Source: Hypholoma sublateritium FD-334 SS-4
Lineage: Eukaryota > Basidiomycota > Agaricomycetes > Agaricales > Strophariaceae
Length of the DNA: 64,000 nt
Assembly: GCA_000827495.1 (NCBI GenBank)
Contig: KN817527.1
Location: 403,203 to 467,202, forward strand
Reading direction: 5' to 3'
The translations under genes and the position numbers were made by a program. Positions 1-11,446 of the stretch are shown here, piece by piece. The notes under the pieces are model-generated. The model saw only the letters and a list, made by a program, of their open reading frames with translations, was not told where the DNA came from and searched no databases. The number at the start of each line of letters is the position of its first letter. Within the stretch, counting starts at the first letter, position 1.

Positions 1-136
1 CGGTGGTGGGTGCCGGGGAGAAACTTGAAGGGGAGAGCAGGAGGGAAGTACGGTGGTCGGGGACGCAGAACACCGTGTGACGCCCGCAGCGTGGAGCGCG
101 TGGGTGCTGTTTGCGCACTACTATGCGCTGCGTTAA
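1..136 (+). pseudogene. 3' fragment of a putative secreted-protein gene
   Basis: The last codons read DAEHRVTPAAWSAW followed by VLFAHYYALR and a TAA at 134-136. This is almost identical to the C-terminus of the intact gene ending at 8576. Upstream in the same frame there is a TGA at 26-28, so within the window only about 35 codons are open. Either the gene is decayed or a small indel separates it from an intact part to the left of the window. It converges on MYND gene A, 200 nt away, the arrangement seen at three other places in the array. Confidence 0.55.
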
Positions 137-336
137 GCGCGCGGTGTGTATGGTAATGCGTGTTCTATGTATTATAAGGCTATATCAATATCTGTAATGC
201 GTATGGAGAGTCGATCTTTGTGCTTGAGTCGAAATGATTGGGTAGCAGCCCTAGCATTGTTTACAGATACGATAGCAACGAGTTATGAACATTTGAATAC
301 CTATCGTACAGAGAAAAACAAAAGACGCCAAAAACT

Positions 337-1569
337 TTACCAATGCATTTTCATTTGAGTCTCTTTCCCATTTCTAAAAGCGTGTTTTGTCGTGGGGAGC
401 ATCTGCAGATGGCGGCGGTTTATATTGCTTCCCACATACTTGTAGAGCGCCTCCTTTGGCATATGCGTCCGTAACTTGAGCTGGTTCTTCTTATCGTCGC
501 GAATGTGCATATTGATAGGCCTAAATTATTTCATTAGCTGTTTACACTGGTCGAAGACATAATTCATTCACGAACCCAATGGACGTGGTTGGTAGAAGCG
601 GCAGATGCATCTCCTCTCCAGTGCCCGGGTGCTCGATATATACCCCGTTAGCCATGCACTGGGTGCCCTCAAGCAACATGTCAAAGATGTTCAAGGGCGT
701 CGTAACCACTTGGGCTGTGCCCTCCATATGGAAATCTATCAGCGCAGTGGCGTTCTTGCCGACCGGGCCACTCTGGAGCCGGTGATTCTTCATTCGCGCC
801 TGCTCCCATATTTTCCGCCGTCTGGCGTCGATTGCTACCGCCGAATCAAGCGGAATGAACGACTTGATCTGAACCATGCCCTCGACGCCGTCTGGATAGT
901 CGTCTGGCGTCTGCTTTCCAGATATCAGGTTGAAGATGATCGACATGTCTGCCGCGTCGACGGCCAGATCGCATCGTGCTATGAGTGGTCGATCGACAAT
1001 CATGGTTTTGTGGAGGCCGAAGGCCAGGGCGAATGTAGCCATGAGGAAGGACTCCATGAACATGTTGGCCGTGAATGTGTTGACGAGTTTGAGATTCGCG
1101 GCAGCCTTCGAATCCAGACATACAAGTTTGTGCGACGGCCTTGAAATCTGACGATAAATCATGAGAAATACTCAAGTAAATTAACGTACCAGTTTTTCTT
1201 CTGGCACTGCTCCATATGATAATCAAATATGCAATAGAAACGTCGATCGGAGATTGATTTTCAGACAGCACTTTTTGAGACGAACCTCTCTAGAACAGTA
1301 TGCAGCGACTTTGCACTGCGCCAGTCTAATCAACGTCGATACCAGAGACACTACGAAGGCCGGCGACGCACCTTAGCACAGATAAGCAGATCTTTCCGCG
1401 TCTTGTGACAAGACGAGCACGCGATTTCCAGAGTTTCGCGGCAGGCCTTCATCTCCTTCGTCGGGATGACCACCTTGTCGAACAACGCGATATTTTTCTT
1501 CTTCGGTTTCAGAGAATGCACAAAGGTGATATCGTCGAATTTGGCGGGGTCAATTATTGCGGTTTGCAT
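337..1569 (-). CDS. MYND-type zinc finger protein, array copy A
   Basis: Five exons on the minus strand: 1569-1372, 1315-1286 (30 nt), 1206-1190 (17 nt), 1139-576 and 520-337; introns of 56, 79, 50 and 55 nt, all GT..AG. They join to 330 codons plus stop with consistent phases (0, 0, 2, 2). The finger is assembled from CSSCHK and LLICAK (exon 1), CKVAAYCSRE (exon 2), CQKKNW (exon 3) and PSHKLVC (exon 4), the full C6HC set of a MYND finger. About 190 residues of a conserved region of unknown function follow (DRPLIARCDLAVDAADMS, then DDYPDGVEGMVQIK), and exon 5 carries LRTHMPKEALYKYVGSNIN. MYND fingers usually bind proline-rich peptides in partner proteins; the role of this family is unknown. 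The start is the only ATG upstream of the finger that matches the other copies. It groups with copies C, E and G by its DDKKNQ end. Confidence 0.8.
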
Positions 1570-1894
1570 TATGGCCTGGGCGATTGGTATGTACTAAGAT
1601 TGCAGGAGATTGGCAAAGGGATATCGAGAAAGGTTGCTCGTGAGAGTATGTAGAGTTGATTGACCTGGAGTACTTACAACTGCTTAACGATATCGATAAG
1701 ATCTGCGTGTGTACATGTTCCCTCTACCAGTGAAGGGACCTGCTAAAAGGTCATCACATCAGTAATTATATCTTATGAATCCTGTGACCTCCTGTCAGAC
1801 GGTCATTTTAAAGAGGTTCTTGGACTTCTAATCGGACAATTAACGCCCTACTTCGCCGCAACCACAAGTAACCGTGGAATTCCAATTCGAGTCA
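1570..1894. other. Intergenic, upstream of copy A
   Basis: No gene seen. It holds the upstream region of copy A, including the AT-rich/GATA element listed at 1763-1777. Confidence 0.5.
1763..1777 (-). promoter_or_regulatory. Conserved upstream element of MYND gene A
   Basis: Plus strand reads TAATTATATCTTATG, 194 nt upstream of the copy A start. The same element lies 165-191 nt upstream of copies B, D and F. In gene orientation it reads as ATAAGATATAATTA, i.e. an AGATA/GATA-like site beside a TATA-like stretch. The regulatory role is an inference from conservation only. Confidence 0.4.
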
Positions 1895-2515
1895 ACGTTC
1901 GACACGCCACGGGCCGCTTCTCCGAGCGCCTCGCACGGCCATTATGCGCCGCGGCGCTGGAGCAGACCAGTGCCGTGGGCGCCCTGGAAGAGCGGATCGT
2001 GCGTCTCGAAACGGCGCCCGAGAAGACAGTAGAGCACGCTGCTCACGCGCTCGTCGACGACGCAGACGTCCGTGGCTTCACGCGCCGCAGTGGGGTGCAA
2101 TGCGCGAAAGACGAGTGTACGGCGCGTGGGTCGCGGCGGTGAAAGCGGTGGCGGTTCCGGTGATCGGCCCAAAGGAGGGAATGCGGTGGAGTAGGCCAAT
2201 CAGGCCGACCCTGGCAGCTGGGGTCTGGCAAGGCTCCGAGGCGCGTCGAGCAGGCGCGCGGCCAGGGATGCACGCGAAGGCGGGAGGCAAGGAACGGATC
2301 TGTTCGTCACAGCCGCGCGCGTGCGTCTACATACGGACAGGCTGTGCTACGGATTGAATCTACTTAATCTAATCGGCGCTCGGCGAGCCCGGGCCAGCTT
2401 GACAAACTTGCGCTTAGAAGAGGCACGGCGTCTGTTTTGGTGCGTGTTGCGCTATCAGGGTATGTATGAAACTTACCGGTCAACGCCTCAACCTGCCGCA
2501 TTGGCTTCTCTATAA
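1895..2515 (+). pseudogene. Chimeric relic: coiled-coil membrane gene joined to secreted-protein gene
   Basis: From about 1895 the sequence matches the middle of the gene at 18855-20400 (compare ALEERIVRLETAPEKT here with ALEERIARLEAALEKT there). At about 2070 it switches directly to the 3' exon of the secreted-protein gene family (WLHAPQWGAMRERRVYGAW, matching WLHAEQSSAMRERGAYAAW). The C-terminus is lost and the two halves are in different frames, so no protein is expected. The 3' flank (2400-2585) is near identical to 13350-13505, so this relic was duplicated together with the neighbouring MYND gene. Confidence 0.7.
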
Positions 2516-2585
2516 TTTAGGTAAAATATGGTTCGGTATTGCAAGCTAAGGAACGTCCCAAATAACTACAACGTACTAGGCCTTG

Positions 2586-3872
2586 TTACATTGAATCCAG
2601 CAATTTATAAAGAGGCTTAAACGGCGCCAGGATTATATTTTCCCCGCCTTTCGTTATATTCGTTGTCGTGGGCAGCATATCCAAATGGTCTAGGTTTATG
2701 TTATTTCCCACGTACTTGTAGAGCGCCTCTTTCGGCATATGCGTCCGTAGTCTGAGCAAGTTCTTCTCGTCGTGGAGAATGCTCATGTTGATGGACCTAA
2801 GAATGTAGAGAGAGTTAGATTATACTGTCCAAAAGAGAAGTTATTTACAAACCTGATAGATGATTGCATCGCAATACTGTAATCCATCCGACTCGAATTG
2901 GGCAGATAATTGTTTATAATCTGCATACATGTCCCTCCGAGGCGGGCCATAAGACGGCCGCCTTCTATCGCTTTGTTAGAGATGTTCAGGGGAGTCGTGA
3001 CAACTTGATCTGTGCCCTCCAAGTGATAATCTATCAGCCCGGTCGGGCTCTCGCTGACTCGGTCATTCTGGAGCTCTTGGTTTTTCGCTCGTGCCTGCTC
3101 CCATATCTTCCGCCGTCCAGCGTCGATGGCCGTAGCTGAATGAAGCGGAATGAATGTTTTGATCTGCAACATGCCCTCGACACCGTCTGGATAGTCATCC
3201 GGCGTCTGCTTTCCAGACATCAGGCTGAAGATGATCGACATATCGGCCGCATCAACGGTGAGATCGCATCGCGCTATCAGTGGGCGATCAAGAATTAGCT
3301 CATCATGGAGATTGAAGGCGATAGAGAATGTGTCCGTGAGGATATGCACTGCGTATGGGCTAGACGCAAAGGTGTGAACGAGCTTGAGCTTCGCGGCGGC
3401 TTTCGAGTCCCGGCACACAAGCTTGTGCGATGGCCTGCAACATGTCAGAGAGATCTCATGGGGCGGAGCAAAAAAAGGCACCATTCTTTCTTCTGACACT
3501 ATATTATTGGAGAGAGGAGTAGGGGGTTGAACCAGAAGGCGAAAAACATAGATCAGCAATATATTATCGGGCTGGGAGTTCTTGAGACGGACCTCTTTTG
3601 AACAATATGAAGCGACCTTGCACTGCGACGGGTCCTTGTTAGAGTACTATTGCGTGCTCAACTTGAACGCGTACCTTAGCGCAGACGAGATTTTTTGTCT
3701 GTAGCTTGTGACAGAATGAGCATGCAGACGTCAGTGTTTCGCGATACGCCTTCATGCACTTCGTCGAGATCTTCGTCTGGTCGAACATTTGCAAAAGGCT
3801 TCTCTTCGGTTTCACAGTGTGCACCACGGTGAGGTCCCCAAGACTAGAGGTTGATATTATGTCGTTTGGCAT
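2586..3872 (-). CDS. MYND-type zinc finger protein, array copy B
   Basis: Exons 3872-3675, 3622-3593, 3498-3482, 3434-2853 and 2796-2586 join to 345 codons plus stop; introns 52, 94, 47 and 56 nt. Finger pieces: CSFCHK, LVCAK, CKVASYCSKE, CQKKEW, PSHKLVC. It belongs to the second subfamily with D and F, recognised by TDTFS in the post-finger region and DEKNLLRLRTHMPKEAL in exon 5. Exon 4 is 18 nt longer than in A. The protein starts MPNDIIST; a longer upstream open frame exists but no paralogue conserves it. It is divergent from copy C, sharing a 617-nt intergenic region, and tail-to-tail with the relic at 1895-2515. Confidence 0.8.
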
Positions 3873-4489
3873 TATGAGGTTCTCGTTGTGAGTAGCGTAT
3901 TCAAGTTCACAAGATGCGGAGGCCCGAGGGATACTTATTGAGAATGGTTTAGTACTACTTAGATTACAATCGTTAAATTCAGATCGATTGAACGTCACGA
4001 CTGTTAGGGAGCTCTCACACCCAGGCTCTGGCGGGGTGTGGGGAGACATCTATAGAACACGGTAATTATATCTTATCTTCGGTCACATCGCACAGTCTGT
4101 GGCGCTTGAATCACACGTTTAGTAATGGGGCAGCCGTTAAACGCTCATTCAATATTTAATGAACATAATACTGGCTGCCTGAATGATTCAAAAGATGGGC
4201 ATTTTGGTAGATTATGCTGACTGTCCAGAAAATTTAATCATCCAAGCAGATGGGCGCTCTCCGATCCCTGAATCCATGGCGAATAAGTATACTTGACTCG
4301 GAGATAAGAATCATTGTGATGTAATAAACGGGTCATGCCGCGAACACTTCCCCGCACTTTGACAGAGCCTGGGTGGTGTGGGAGCTTGTCGGATAATCTA
4401 ATCGCTCTCCCCTGAGTGGTCGTGGGCCAGTCGACCTTTCCGAACGCGAACATCCTCAGCATCCTTTGACACTGCGGTATTACACCAGA
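3873..4489. promoter_or_regulatory. Divergent promoter region between MYND copies B and C
   Basis: 617 nt between two start codons pointing away from each other. On the B side it has CTCACACCCAGGCTCTGG at about 4014-4031 and the TAATTATATCTTATCTTC element at 4063-4080. On the C side the inverted motif CAGAGCCTGGGTGGTGTGGG lies at about 4364. The ACACCCAGGCTC motif also precedes G (about 18228) and, slightly changed, F (about 14940). Confidence 0.5.
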
Positions 4490-5751
4490 ATGTCATACGA
4501 AATTATTGAGTCCACCACTGTGGGCAACACCAGTTACACGACGTATGTGACAGCGGACACTGAAGAGATACTGGCCGCAGCAAACAAGAAGGCTATCGTA
4601 ACGAAAACCTTCAAGGATTACCGAAACGCGCAACCAGCAGTATGCTCGTTCTGTAGCAAATCGCAGATGGACAAGCTCGTCTGTTCCAAGGTAAGTCCTC
4701 TCGTGCGTAGTTATTTACCAATTGAAACTAATTTATAGTCGCCAGTGCAAGGTCGCTGCTTATTGTTCTAAAGAGGTTCAGCTCAAAAGATCCACTATTT
4801 GATGATTTATTGCTGATTTACGGCTCTATTACGTGCCCATTTATCTCCTTCCCCTCACCGAACATAGTGTCAGAAAAAAGAATGGTGCGTTTATGTATTT
4901 TTCTCTGTCATGCGATATTTCTCATTCTGCGAAGGCCATCGCACAAGCTTGTGTGTCAGGATTCGAAAGCCGCTGCAAAGCTCAAACTTGTCACCGCGCT
5001 CACAACCAACCTACACATAGAATGGACCCTCATGTACACATTCGTTCTGGCCTTCGGCCTCCAGGACAGAATGATTCTTGACAGACCGCTGATAGCGCGA
5101 TGCGAACTGGCTGTTGATGCGGTGGACATTTCAATTATCTCCCGCCTCACGTCAGGAGAGCAGACGCCGGAAGACTATCCAGACGGTGTCGAGGGTATGC
5201 TTCAGGTAAAACACTTCGCCCAACTTGAAGCAGCTGTGGCAATCGACGCGGGACGGCGCAAGATATGGGAGCACGCGCGACGGAGGAACCATATCATCCA
5301 ACGTGGGCCAATTGGCAAGAACGCGACCGGACTTATAGATTATCACATGGAGGGAACTGATCAAGTCATCACAATCCCGTTAAACATCCACGACGGAGCC
5401 ATAACAGTCAGTCGTACTATGGCTGAGGGGGTGGAAATTGAGGACCTTAACAGTGGTAGAAGAGTGCGCGTTCCATTTTTTATGCGCTGGTCCATCGCGT
5501 GAGTGAAGTTAATTTTGAGCAGCATGATCCAACTCATTTTCTCTGTTCTTAGGAACATCAATGTGCTTATCCACGACGACAAGAAGAATAAGCTCAGATT
5601 GCGTACGCACATGCCTAAGGAGGCACTCTACAAGTACGTCGGAGACAACATAAACCAACAGCACTTAAATATGCTACCGAAAACGGTGGACACAATCAAA
5701 GACGGAAAAGTAGTTGATCGCCGCCCAGAATTCTGTGGAATGAACATGTAA
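4490..5751 (+). CDS. MYND-type zinc finger protein, array copy C
   Basis: The only array member on the plus strand. Exons 4490-4690, 4746-4775, 4868-4884, 4935-5498 and 5553-5751 join to 336 codons plus stop; introns 55, 92, 50 and 54 nt. Finger pieces: CSFCSK, LVCSK, CKVAAYCSKE, CQKKEW, PSHKLVC. The start MSYEIIESTTVG aligns with MPASDIVETSVVG of copy G; an in-frame ATG 24 nt upstream is not conserved. Exon 4 has the A/E/G-type segment LMYTFVLAFGLQDR. An orphan copy of a MYND upstream region follows about 130 nt downstream. Confidence 0.82.
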
Positions 5752-5877
5752 TATAGTTTTTTTAAAATCAAAGCAAGGCTACATCGTTCAACAATCCACG
5801 CGTACATTTGTATGTGCGAAGAATACTCTATGGTTGTGTGATTCAACCCGGAAATATGTCCTATACATAAATGGGCG

Positions 5878-5960
5878 ACGTGACAGAAGATAAGATATAA
5901 TTAAAGTGCCTCTTCTCGCGCCTCGCCAGAACCTGGGTGTGAGAGCACTTCACCGACTTC
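5878..5960 (+). promoter_or_regulatory. Orphan MYND upstream region
   Basis: Plus strand carries GAAGATAAGATATAATTA at 5887-5904 and CCAGAACCTGGGTGTGAG at about 5926-5943, the two motifs found upstream of the MYND genes, in the order and orientation expected for a plus-strand gene. No MYND exon follows before the relic at 6080. It is probably the promoter of a deleted array member. Confidence 0.5.
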
Positions 5961-6079
5961 CTCCTCTAATTCGGCGGCAAACAGCGAGAGCATATCACGC
6001 CAACTGACCTAATAGAAGCTACTGTGAAACTGCGGAAAAGCATTCCTGAATTGGTCAGACGTTCAAGGTATTTGAATCA

Positions 6080-6610
6080 ACGGTCAACCTTGCGTGAACT
6101 GGGCGGCATACGCGGACACGCCCGCCGCCGCGCGGGGAGCTCGAGTGCGCTGTGCGTCCCCAAGTAGGGGTGCAGGCACAGCGGTGTTCCGCGATGCGCG
6201 TCGGCGAGAATGGTTAATCTGACAATCAATATTCCGAGTACGAGAACGCCTAACGCCCCCGCGCGCGAGGCGCGGACGGGCGGTGCGCGTTCTGCGGAAG
6301 CGAAGGAAGACGTGCACGCATTCGAGAGCGACGGGTCGGAGTATGTACACCTGCGGGCCGACGCCGAACCCCATGTACCGCCCCGCCTTGTCCAGCACAC
6401 ATCCTGCCGCCACCCACACGAGCATGGACGGCAGCGATTCAGAAGCGCGGCGAACACGAGGAACTTCCACCCGTTCCCTGGACGGCGCACTGTGCTGCCG
6501 CTCCAGAAACGACTAACAACGCCGACGCCCAGCGCAAGTGGGAAGACGTCGGCGGACGGCCACACGACACTGAACGCTTTGAAAGATGGGAAAATGGTAC
6601 TCCTCACGCC
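6080..6610 (-). pseudogene. Relic of a multi-pass membrane protein gene
   Basis: Minus-strand pieces in several frames: LVFAALLNRC, then LVWVAAGCVLDKAGRYMGF, then VALECVHVFLRFRRT, then LGVLVLGILIVRLT. They follow the pattern of the relic at 57.7-58.7 kb (LALDGAHVLLRARVAG, AVLVLGSIVALLW). Frames are interrupted and no start or end is clear, so this is a decayed copy. The family was not recognised beyond being hydrophobic and multi-pass. Confidence 0.5.
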
Positions 6611-7251
6611 ACTTTGTTAATATCTGGGGTATAAAATGAACTTGCGACCTAGGTATCGAGTGATGAATACAGTTCTATTCAGGCAGGTCAGGACCAAGTC
6701 AGGACGTGTTTCGGCTGTATCCCTGCGGACGATGTGTCGCCGATGTTTCTACATGTCCGCAACATGTGTACTCAAGTCTCATATGCACTGCGCAAATGCG
6801 CCCCAAATCTAGAAAGGATGTACTCTATTTATGCAACATGTTATTTTATTAGAGAGGCCTGATGGTAAACACAATATAAGGACATTCAAGGTCTAGGCCG
6901 TACGAAGGGGAGGCGGGCCTTTTATTTTACATAAATAACATAAAATGACAGAAATTCTTCGGCGGGTCCAACGCCTGCCCGAGCGAAGTCCATCCAGGGA
7001 AGTAAGTTCTAGTGATACGATGAGGGTACTCACTAGTCTCTCTGGTCCCGGAGTGCGGCAGAACTCAGAAAACTGACTGAGGAGATGGCATACGGAAGCC
7101 GGACCGGGCACAGCACGCACGGACCACCTGTTATATTAGGTAATTCACGTTGACAAATGTTGCAGGCCACCATTCCCTCCTGGTACCACCTGCCACCATT
7201 CTGAACGCTGCCTCGCGCGACAGGAATGCCTATTCTTTCCCCAGTGACGCC
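6611..7251. other. Intergenic
   Basis: No supported gene. A few short open frames on both strands have no resemblance to anything else in the window. The right part is upstream sequence of the gene starting at 7252. Confidence 0.4.
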
Positions 7252-8576
7252 ATGTTGGTGCTCCCGCTCATCGCCCTGCTCGCCCAGCTCATCGGTGCAC
7301 CCATCGACGAGCTTCCCCTGACGCCCGCTGGGTGCCTCATCGTATCGCCCAACCTCGACGCGCTCGTCACCTGCCTCGACACATTCACCGTGCCACACGA
7401 CTACTACAGCCAGCTGACGTACGCAGTCGCACAGCCTATGCCTGCACAGCGTGTCGCATTCTCAGATGCCGTACGCACACTTTTGTCCGTCGACGGTGAC
7501 TGCGCAACGAAGCAGGTCTCCTCGGCGCTCGTAGGCCTGTACGCATTCGCCCCATTTCGCGGACACTGCGTACTCTTCGAGACTTCATCGAATTGCGGGA
7601 CGTATGCGAAGGGCTGGGGCTTCGCTATCGTACCTGCGCGCGCGTCGGGCGTACAGCGGATGCTGCATGTGTCGGCGCCGCACCCCGCTTACGACCTTGG
7701 CACGGTGGAGCAGGCGGCAGCGGTCTATGAGGGCTCGGGCGGGCGTAGCCTGCTGGTGGCGGGGCGGAAGCGAACGGCGTTCCTCGCTTCCTCGGGCTGT
7801 GTCAAGGGCGCGCCGCGGCGGGCATATTATATGACCGACCCCGCGCACAACGACGTATGTCAGTATCTTTCTCATTGCGTGTCTATTTTGATGACCCGTG
7901 CACAGCAAGAGCCCTTCTTCGATGCGAGCGCCGCGCTCTACGCGTGGCAGCACGCACAGCCGGATGGCTGCGTGCCCGGCGCATGCGCGTTCCTGCAACT
8001 GCACGGCAAGGGTGCGGCGACGTGCCCGAATGACGCAGTTTTCATCTCGGCAGGCCTATGTGCGTGCCCTCCAATGACCGTGCCCGAGCCCAGCTGATCT
8101 TGCTTTACTTAACGCCGACAGCCAATTCCACCGTCGCGCTCCCGCTATATACAACCCCCATGCATCCTCCTGCGCGCCTCGCCGCCGCCCTCTCTACAGC
8201 CTTTCCAAGCGCGAAGATATCGACGCCCGCGACCTCGCGCTGCGCTCTCACCGCCACGCAGAATGTCGTCGGGCGTGCGTCGAACGGCGTACCCCCATCC
8301 AGCGTGTGTGCACAGCCCGCGCGCGTGCGCGATGTGGATGGGACGTGGCTGCATGCGGAGCAGTCGAGCGCTATGCGCGAAAGGGGGGCGTATGCAGCAT
8401 GGGTCGAGGCGGTGAAGGCGGCAGTGGCCCCGGTTGCGGTGGACGTGCCGCGGGAGGAGCTTGGAGAGGGGAGCGGAGGAGGGGAAGTGCGCGTGCTTGT
8501 GGACGCGGAGCACCGCGTTGCTCCGGCAGCATGGAGTGCGTGGCTGCTGTTCGCGCATTACTTTGCGCTTCGATGA
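7252..8576 (+). CDS. Putative secreted protein of unknown function
   Basis: Three exons: 7252-7854, 7906-8059 and 8122-8576; introns of 51 nt (multiple of three, so it can be read through) and 62 nt; about 403 residues. The start is the ATG opening a hydrophobic signal-like segment (MLVLPLIALLAQLIGAP); an ATG 102 nt upstream gives a non-signal extension. Recognisable conserved blocks are HVSAPHPAYDLGTVEQAA, SLLVAGRKR, TDPAHND, FLQLHGKG, CALTATQNVVGRASNGV and a Trp/Phe-rich end (AAWSAWLLFAHYFALR). His-Pro and His-Gly blocks spaced along a secreted protein could suggest a hydrolase, but no catalytic family was recognised. This is the only intact copy; 3' fragments lie at 1-136, about 2070-2300 and about 13060-13352, each facing a MYND gene. 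Confidence 0.72.
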
Positions 8577-8866
8577 GGCGAGGCGTGTGATTTGGTGCGT
8601 GCTGTGTGTAGTATCTGCATTGCGTAAGAAGCTTTGAAGGATCGACCTAATCTCATGCCCATTATCTCGCGGGTGCCATCCCAATTTGGGTATGAGACCA
8701 GGGTCGGCCTGCCGCGTTCGCTTCTCAATTTACGTGAAATACCATGTCTTCCTTCCTCACTGCAGGATTGGTAGATTACACATCGCAAGGCCGCCGTAGG
8801 ATTGCAGGATAATGAATATCCGAAATAGTAAGTAACTGTGTATAGGACCATGTAAAAAGGGCGTTG

Positions 8867-9637
8867 TCACATTTTTTCCAACATTGCATAAATGGACTGG
8901 AACGGCGCTGGCAGGGGCACGTCTTTCCCGCCTCTCGTTACGTTCGTTGTCGTGGGTAGCATATTCAAATCGTGTTGGTTAATGTTACTTCCCACGTACT
9001 TGTAGAGCGCCTCTTTCGGCATATGCGGCTGAAGTCTGAGCAGGTTTTTCTCGTCTTGGAGAATGTTCATATTGACGGAACTTGCAAATAAAGAGAGCAG
9101 TTAGCTTATGCTATCCAAGAGATAATTTCGACCACGAACCTAATGGACGATTTAAGTGTGAACGGGGTTTGCATCTCCTTCCGCATGCCAGGTAAGAACG
9201 GCAAATATGACCTTCCTAGTTGGGCCATAATACGACCGCATTTGATTGCATCGTCGTTCTTGCAGTTTTTCCTCGGGCAAGTTCAGTGTGTAGAATATCT
9301 CACTATGTACGTACATGGTACATATATAATCCAGCCATGTCATAAGGTAGGGGAGATGTCCGTGCGCGGGCTATCCGCGCAAGGGCATGTCGCAGAGCGG
9401 AGGCGAATATTTCTGCTCAGCTTGAGCTTGACCGCGTACCTTAGAGCAGACGAGCTTATCTGTCTGCAGCTTGTGACAGAAATAACACGCAGATTCCAGT
9501 GTTTGGCGGATCGCCTTCATCTGCTTCGTCGAAGTCCGCGTCTGGCCGAACATATCGGTGAGGCATTTCTTCGGTCTCACAGTGTGCTCGATAGTGACGT
9601 CCCCGACCCTATTGGTTTTAATTATGTCAGTCGGCAT
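8867..9637 (-). pseudogene. MYND array copy D, internally deleted
   Basis: Exon 1 is present from 9637 (MPTDIIKT through CYFCHK and LVCSK to the donor at about 9442). Exon 5 is present (8867 to about 9080, DEKNLLRLQPHMPKEALY). The 3' end of exon 4 is present at about 9140-9265 (GRIMAQLGRSYLPFLPGMRK, SSIRFV). Exons 2 and 3 and the first roughly 450 nt of exon 4, holding half of the zinc finger and the conserved DRPLI and DYPDGVEGM blocks, are missing. About 170 nt of unrelated sequence fills the gap. It is B/F-type and lies 290 nt from the intact secreted-protein gene, tail to tail. Confidence 0.8.
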
Positions 9638-10213
9638 TATGAGCTCTCGCTGCACGCAACGGATTCGGAGGATGCTGAGGGATATCGCGCAAGGTTTACA
9701 AGATTATAGCGATCAGTTGACATCGATTGAACGTGCAGCCTGGTAATGAGCTCCCATACTCAACTTCTGCCAGGTACGGGGGAGAAGTCCGCAAGCTACA
9801 GTAATTATATCTTATCTTCTGCCATATCGCCCATTTTTAGGACGTCTTGGACTTCGAATGACAGATCTGACGGGTAAGACATAGCCGTGCAACGAGCACG
9901 AAACTGTTGTCTGAATGATATATAAGATATGTAGGCTTTCGGTATGTTAAATATCGAAAAGTGCCAATCATCCGAAGCTGAGCGCCGAGCGCTGAGCAAC
10001 GACGTGTCCTCTTCGGAGAGTCCTGAATCCGCGGTGTGTATTTTTGAGATTCGGGATTGACCTGCGTGAAAGCGAATCTGACGCAATGGCATTAATACTA
10101 ATAAATTATAATTACCATAATCCATGCGCACCATTGTAGAATACGAATATGAAGCCGCTGAGCTGCATGGTAGGTCAGTGTTTCCATTGAACGAAGTAGC
10201 CTGCTACAAACTA
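9638..10213. other. Intergenic with D upstream element
   Basis: TAATTATATCTTATCTTC at 9802-9819, 165 nt upstream of the copy D start. The following 80 nt match 15000-15080 upstream of copy F, so promoter regions were duplicated with the genes. No gene seen. Confidence 0.45.
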
Positions 10214-11446
10214 CTACATATGTGGCGCGGCAGTTTCGATCGTCTTTCCATCTCTCATAGCGTACATTGTTATAGGGAGCATATCCAGATGCTGTCGGTT
10301 TATGTTGGATCCCACGTACTTGTAGAGTGCTTCCTTGGGCATATGCGTCCGCAATCTAAGTTGGTTCTTCTTGTCATCGCGGATTTCCGAGTTTATGGTC
10401 CTAAAATACAGAGAATGAGTTCGCATATGCTGATAAGATCGAACTTATCCACAAGATGTGTATGCTTAGAACGAAGGGTACGTGTATTTCCTTCCCCGTG
10501 GCAGGGTTTTCTATATACACCCCATTAGAGAAGCCACGGGCGCATTCCATGGCCACGTCGTGAATATTCAAGGGGATCGTGACGACTTGGTCTGTACCCT
10601 CCATGTGAAAATCTATAAGCCCGGTGGGGCTCTTGCCAACTGGCCCACGCTGCTTGACGTGGTTCTTCAATCGCGCCTGTTCCCATATCTTCCGTCGGCC
10701 AGCGTCGATGGCCACAGTTGAGTCAAGTCGAGTGAAATACTTGACCTGGAGCATACCCTCGACCCCGTCTGGATAGTCTTCTGGTGTTTTCTCTCCTGAC
10801 GTGAGCCGGAAGATGATCGCCATGTCTGCCGGATCAACGGCCAGGTCGCATCGCGCTATTAGCGGTCGGTCGAGGATCATGTTTTTGTGGAGGCCGAAGG
10901 CCAGGACGAATGTGTACATGAGAGTACACTCTGTGTTATAATTGGCTGTGAGGGTAGTGACAAGTTTGAGTTTCGCAGCGGCCGTCGACTGCTGACAGAC
11001 AAGTTTGTGCGACGGCCTATACAGCATACTTAGGAGGTTTTCGCAAGAGAAATGTAAGTGAGCGCACCATTGCTTCTTTTGGCACTGTGTCATTTGAAGG
11101 CGAACGAGATAAAAAAACAAGCCAGAGGTCTGGTAGTCAGCGATTGATTATCAGACAACAAATTCTCTGAGACAAACCTCTTTGGAGCAATAAGCAGCGA
11201 CCTTGCACTGCGATTGATTATTAGTCCCAGTTCACAAATATCAAGGTCAAGGTATACCTTGGCGCAGACGAGCTTGTCCCTCTGCGCTTTGTGACAGAAC
11301 GAGCACGCTGTTGTCAGCAACTCGCGGTACGCCTTCATCTCCTTCGTTGGGATAACTGGCAATGCGACATCTTGAGCCTTCGGCGTTATAGTCGTCACGA
11401 AAGTGATGTCGCCCTGAACGGCGGTTTCAACTATGTCTCCTAGCAT
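10214..11446 (-). CDS. MYND-type zinc finger protein, array copy E
   Basis: Exons 11446-11258, 11207-11178, 11084-11068, 11016-10453 and 10400-10214 join to 328 codons plus stop; introns 50, 93, 51 and 52 nt. Finger pieces: CSFCHK, LVCAK, CKVAAYCSKE, CQKKQW, PSHKLVC. It has the shortest N-terminus of the array (63 codons before intron 1). Close to copy G: both have the exon 4 segment LILDRPL/LVLDRPL and the exon 5 core DDKKNQLRLRTHMPKEALYK. The last intron has the weak donor GTGGAT; the alternative is read-through ending 30 codons later. Only the former restores the conserved exon 5. Confidence 0.8.

Noticed and set aside
2586..4049. Longer N-terminus for MYND copy B starting at 4049
   Set aside because: The extra 59 codons are not conserved in any other copy and overlap the shared promoter motif; the start at 3872 aligns with all paralogues.
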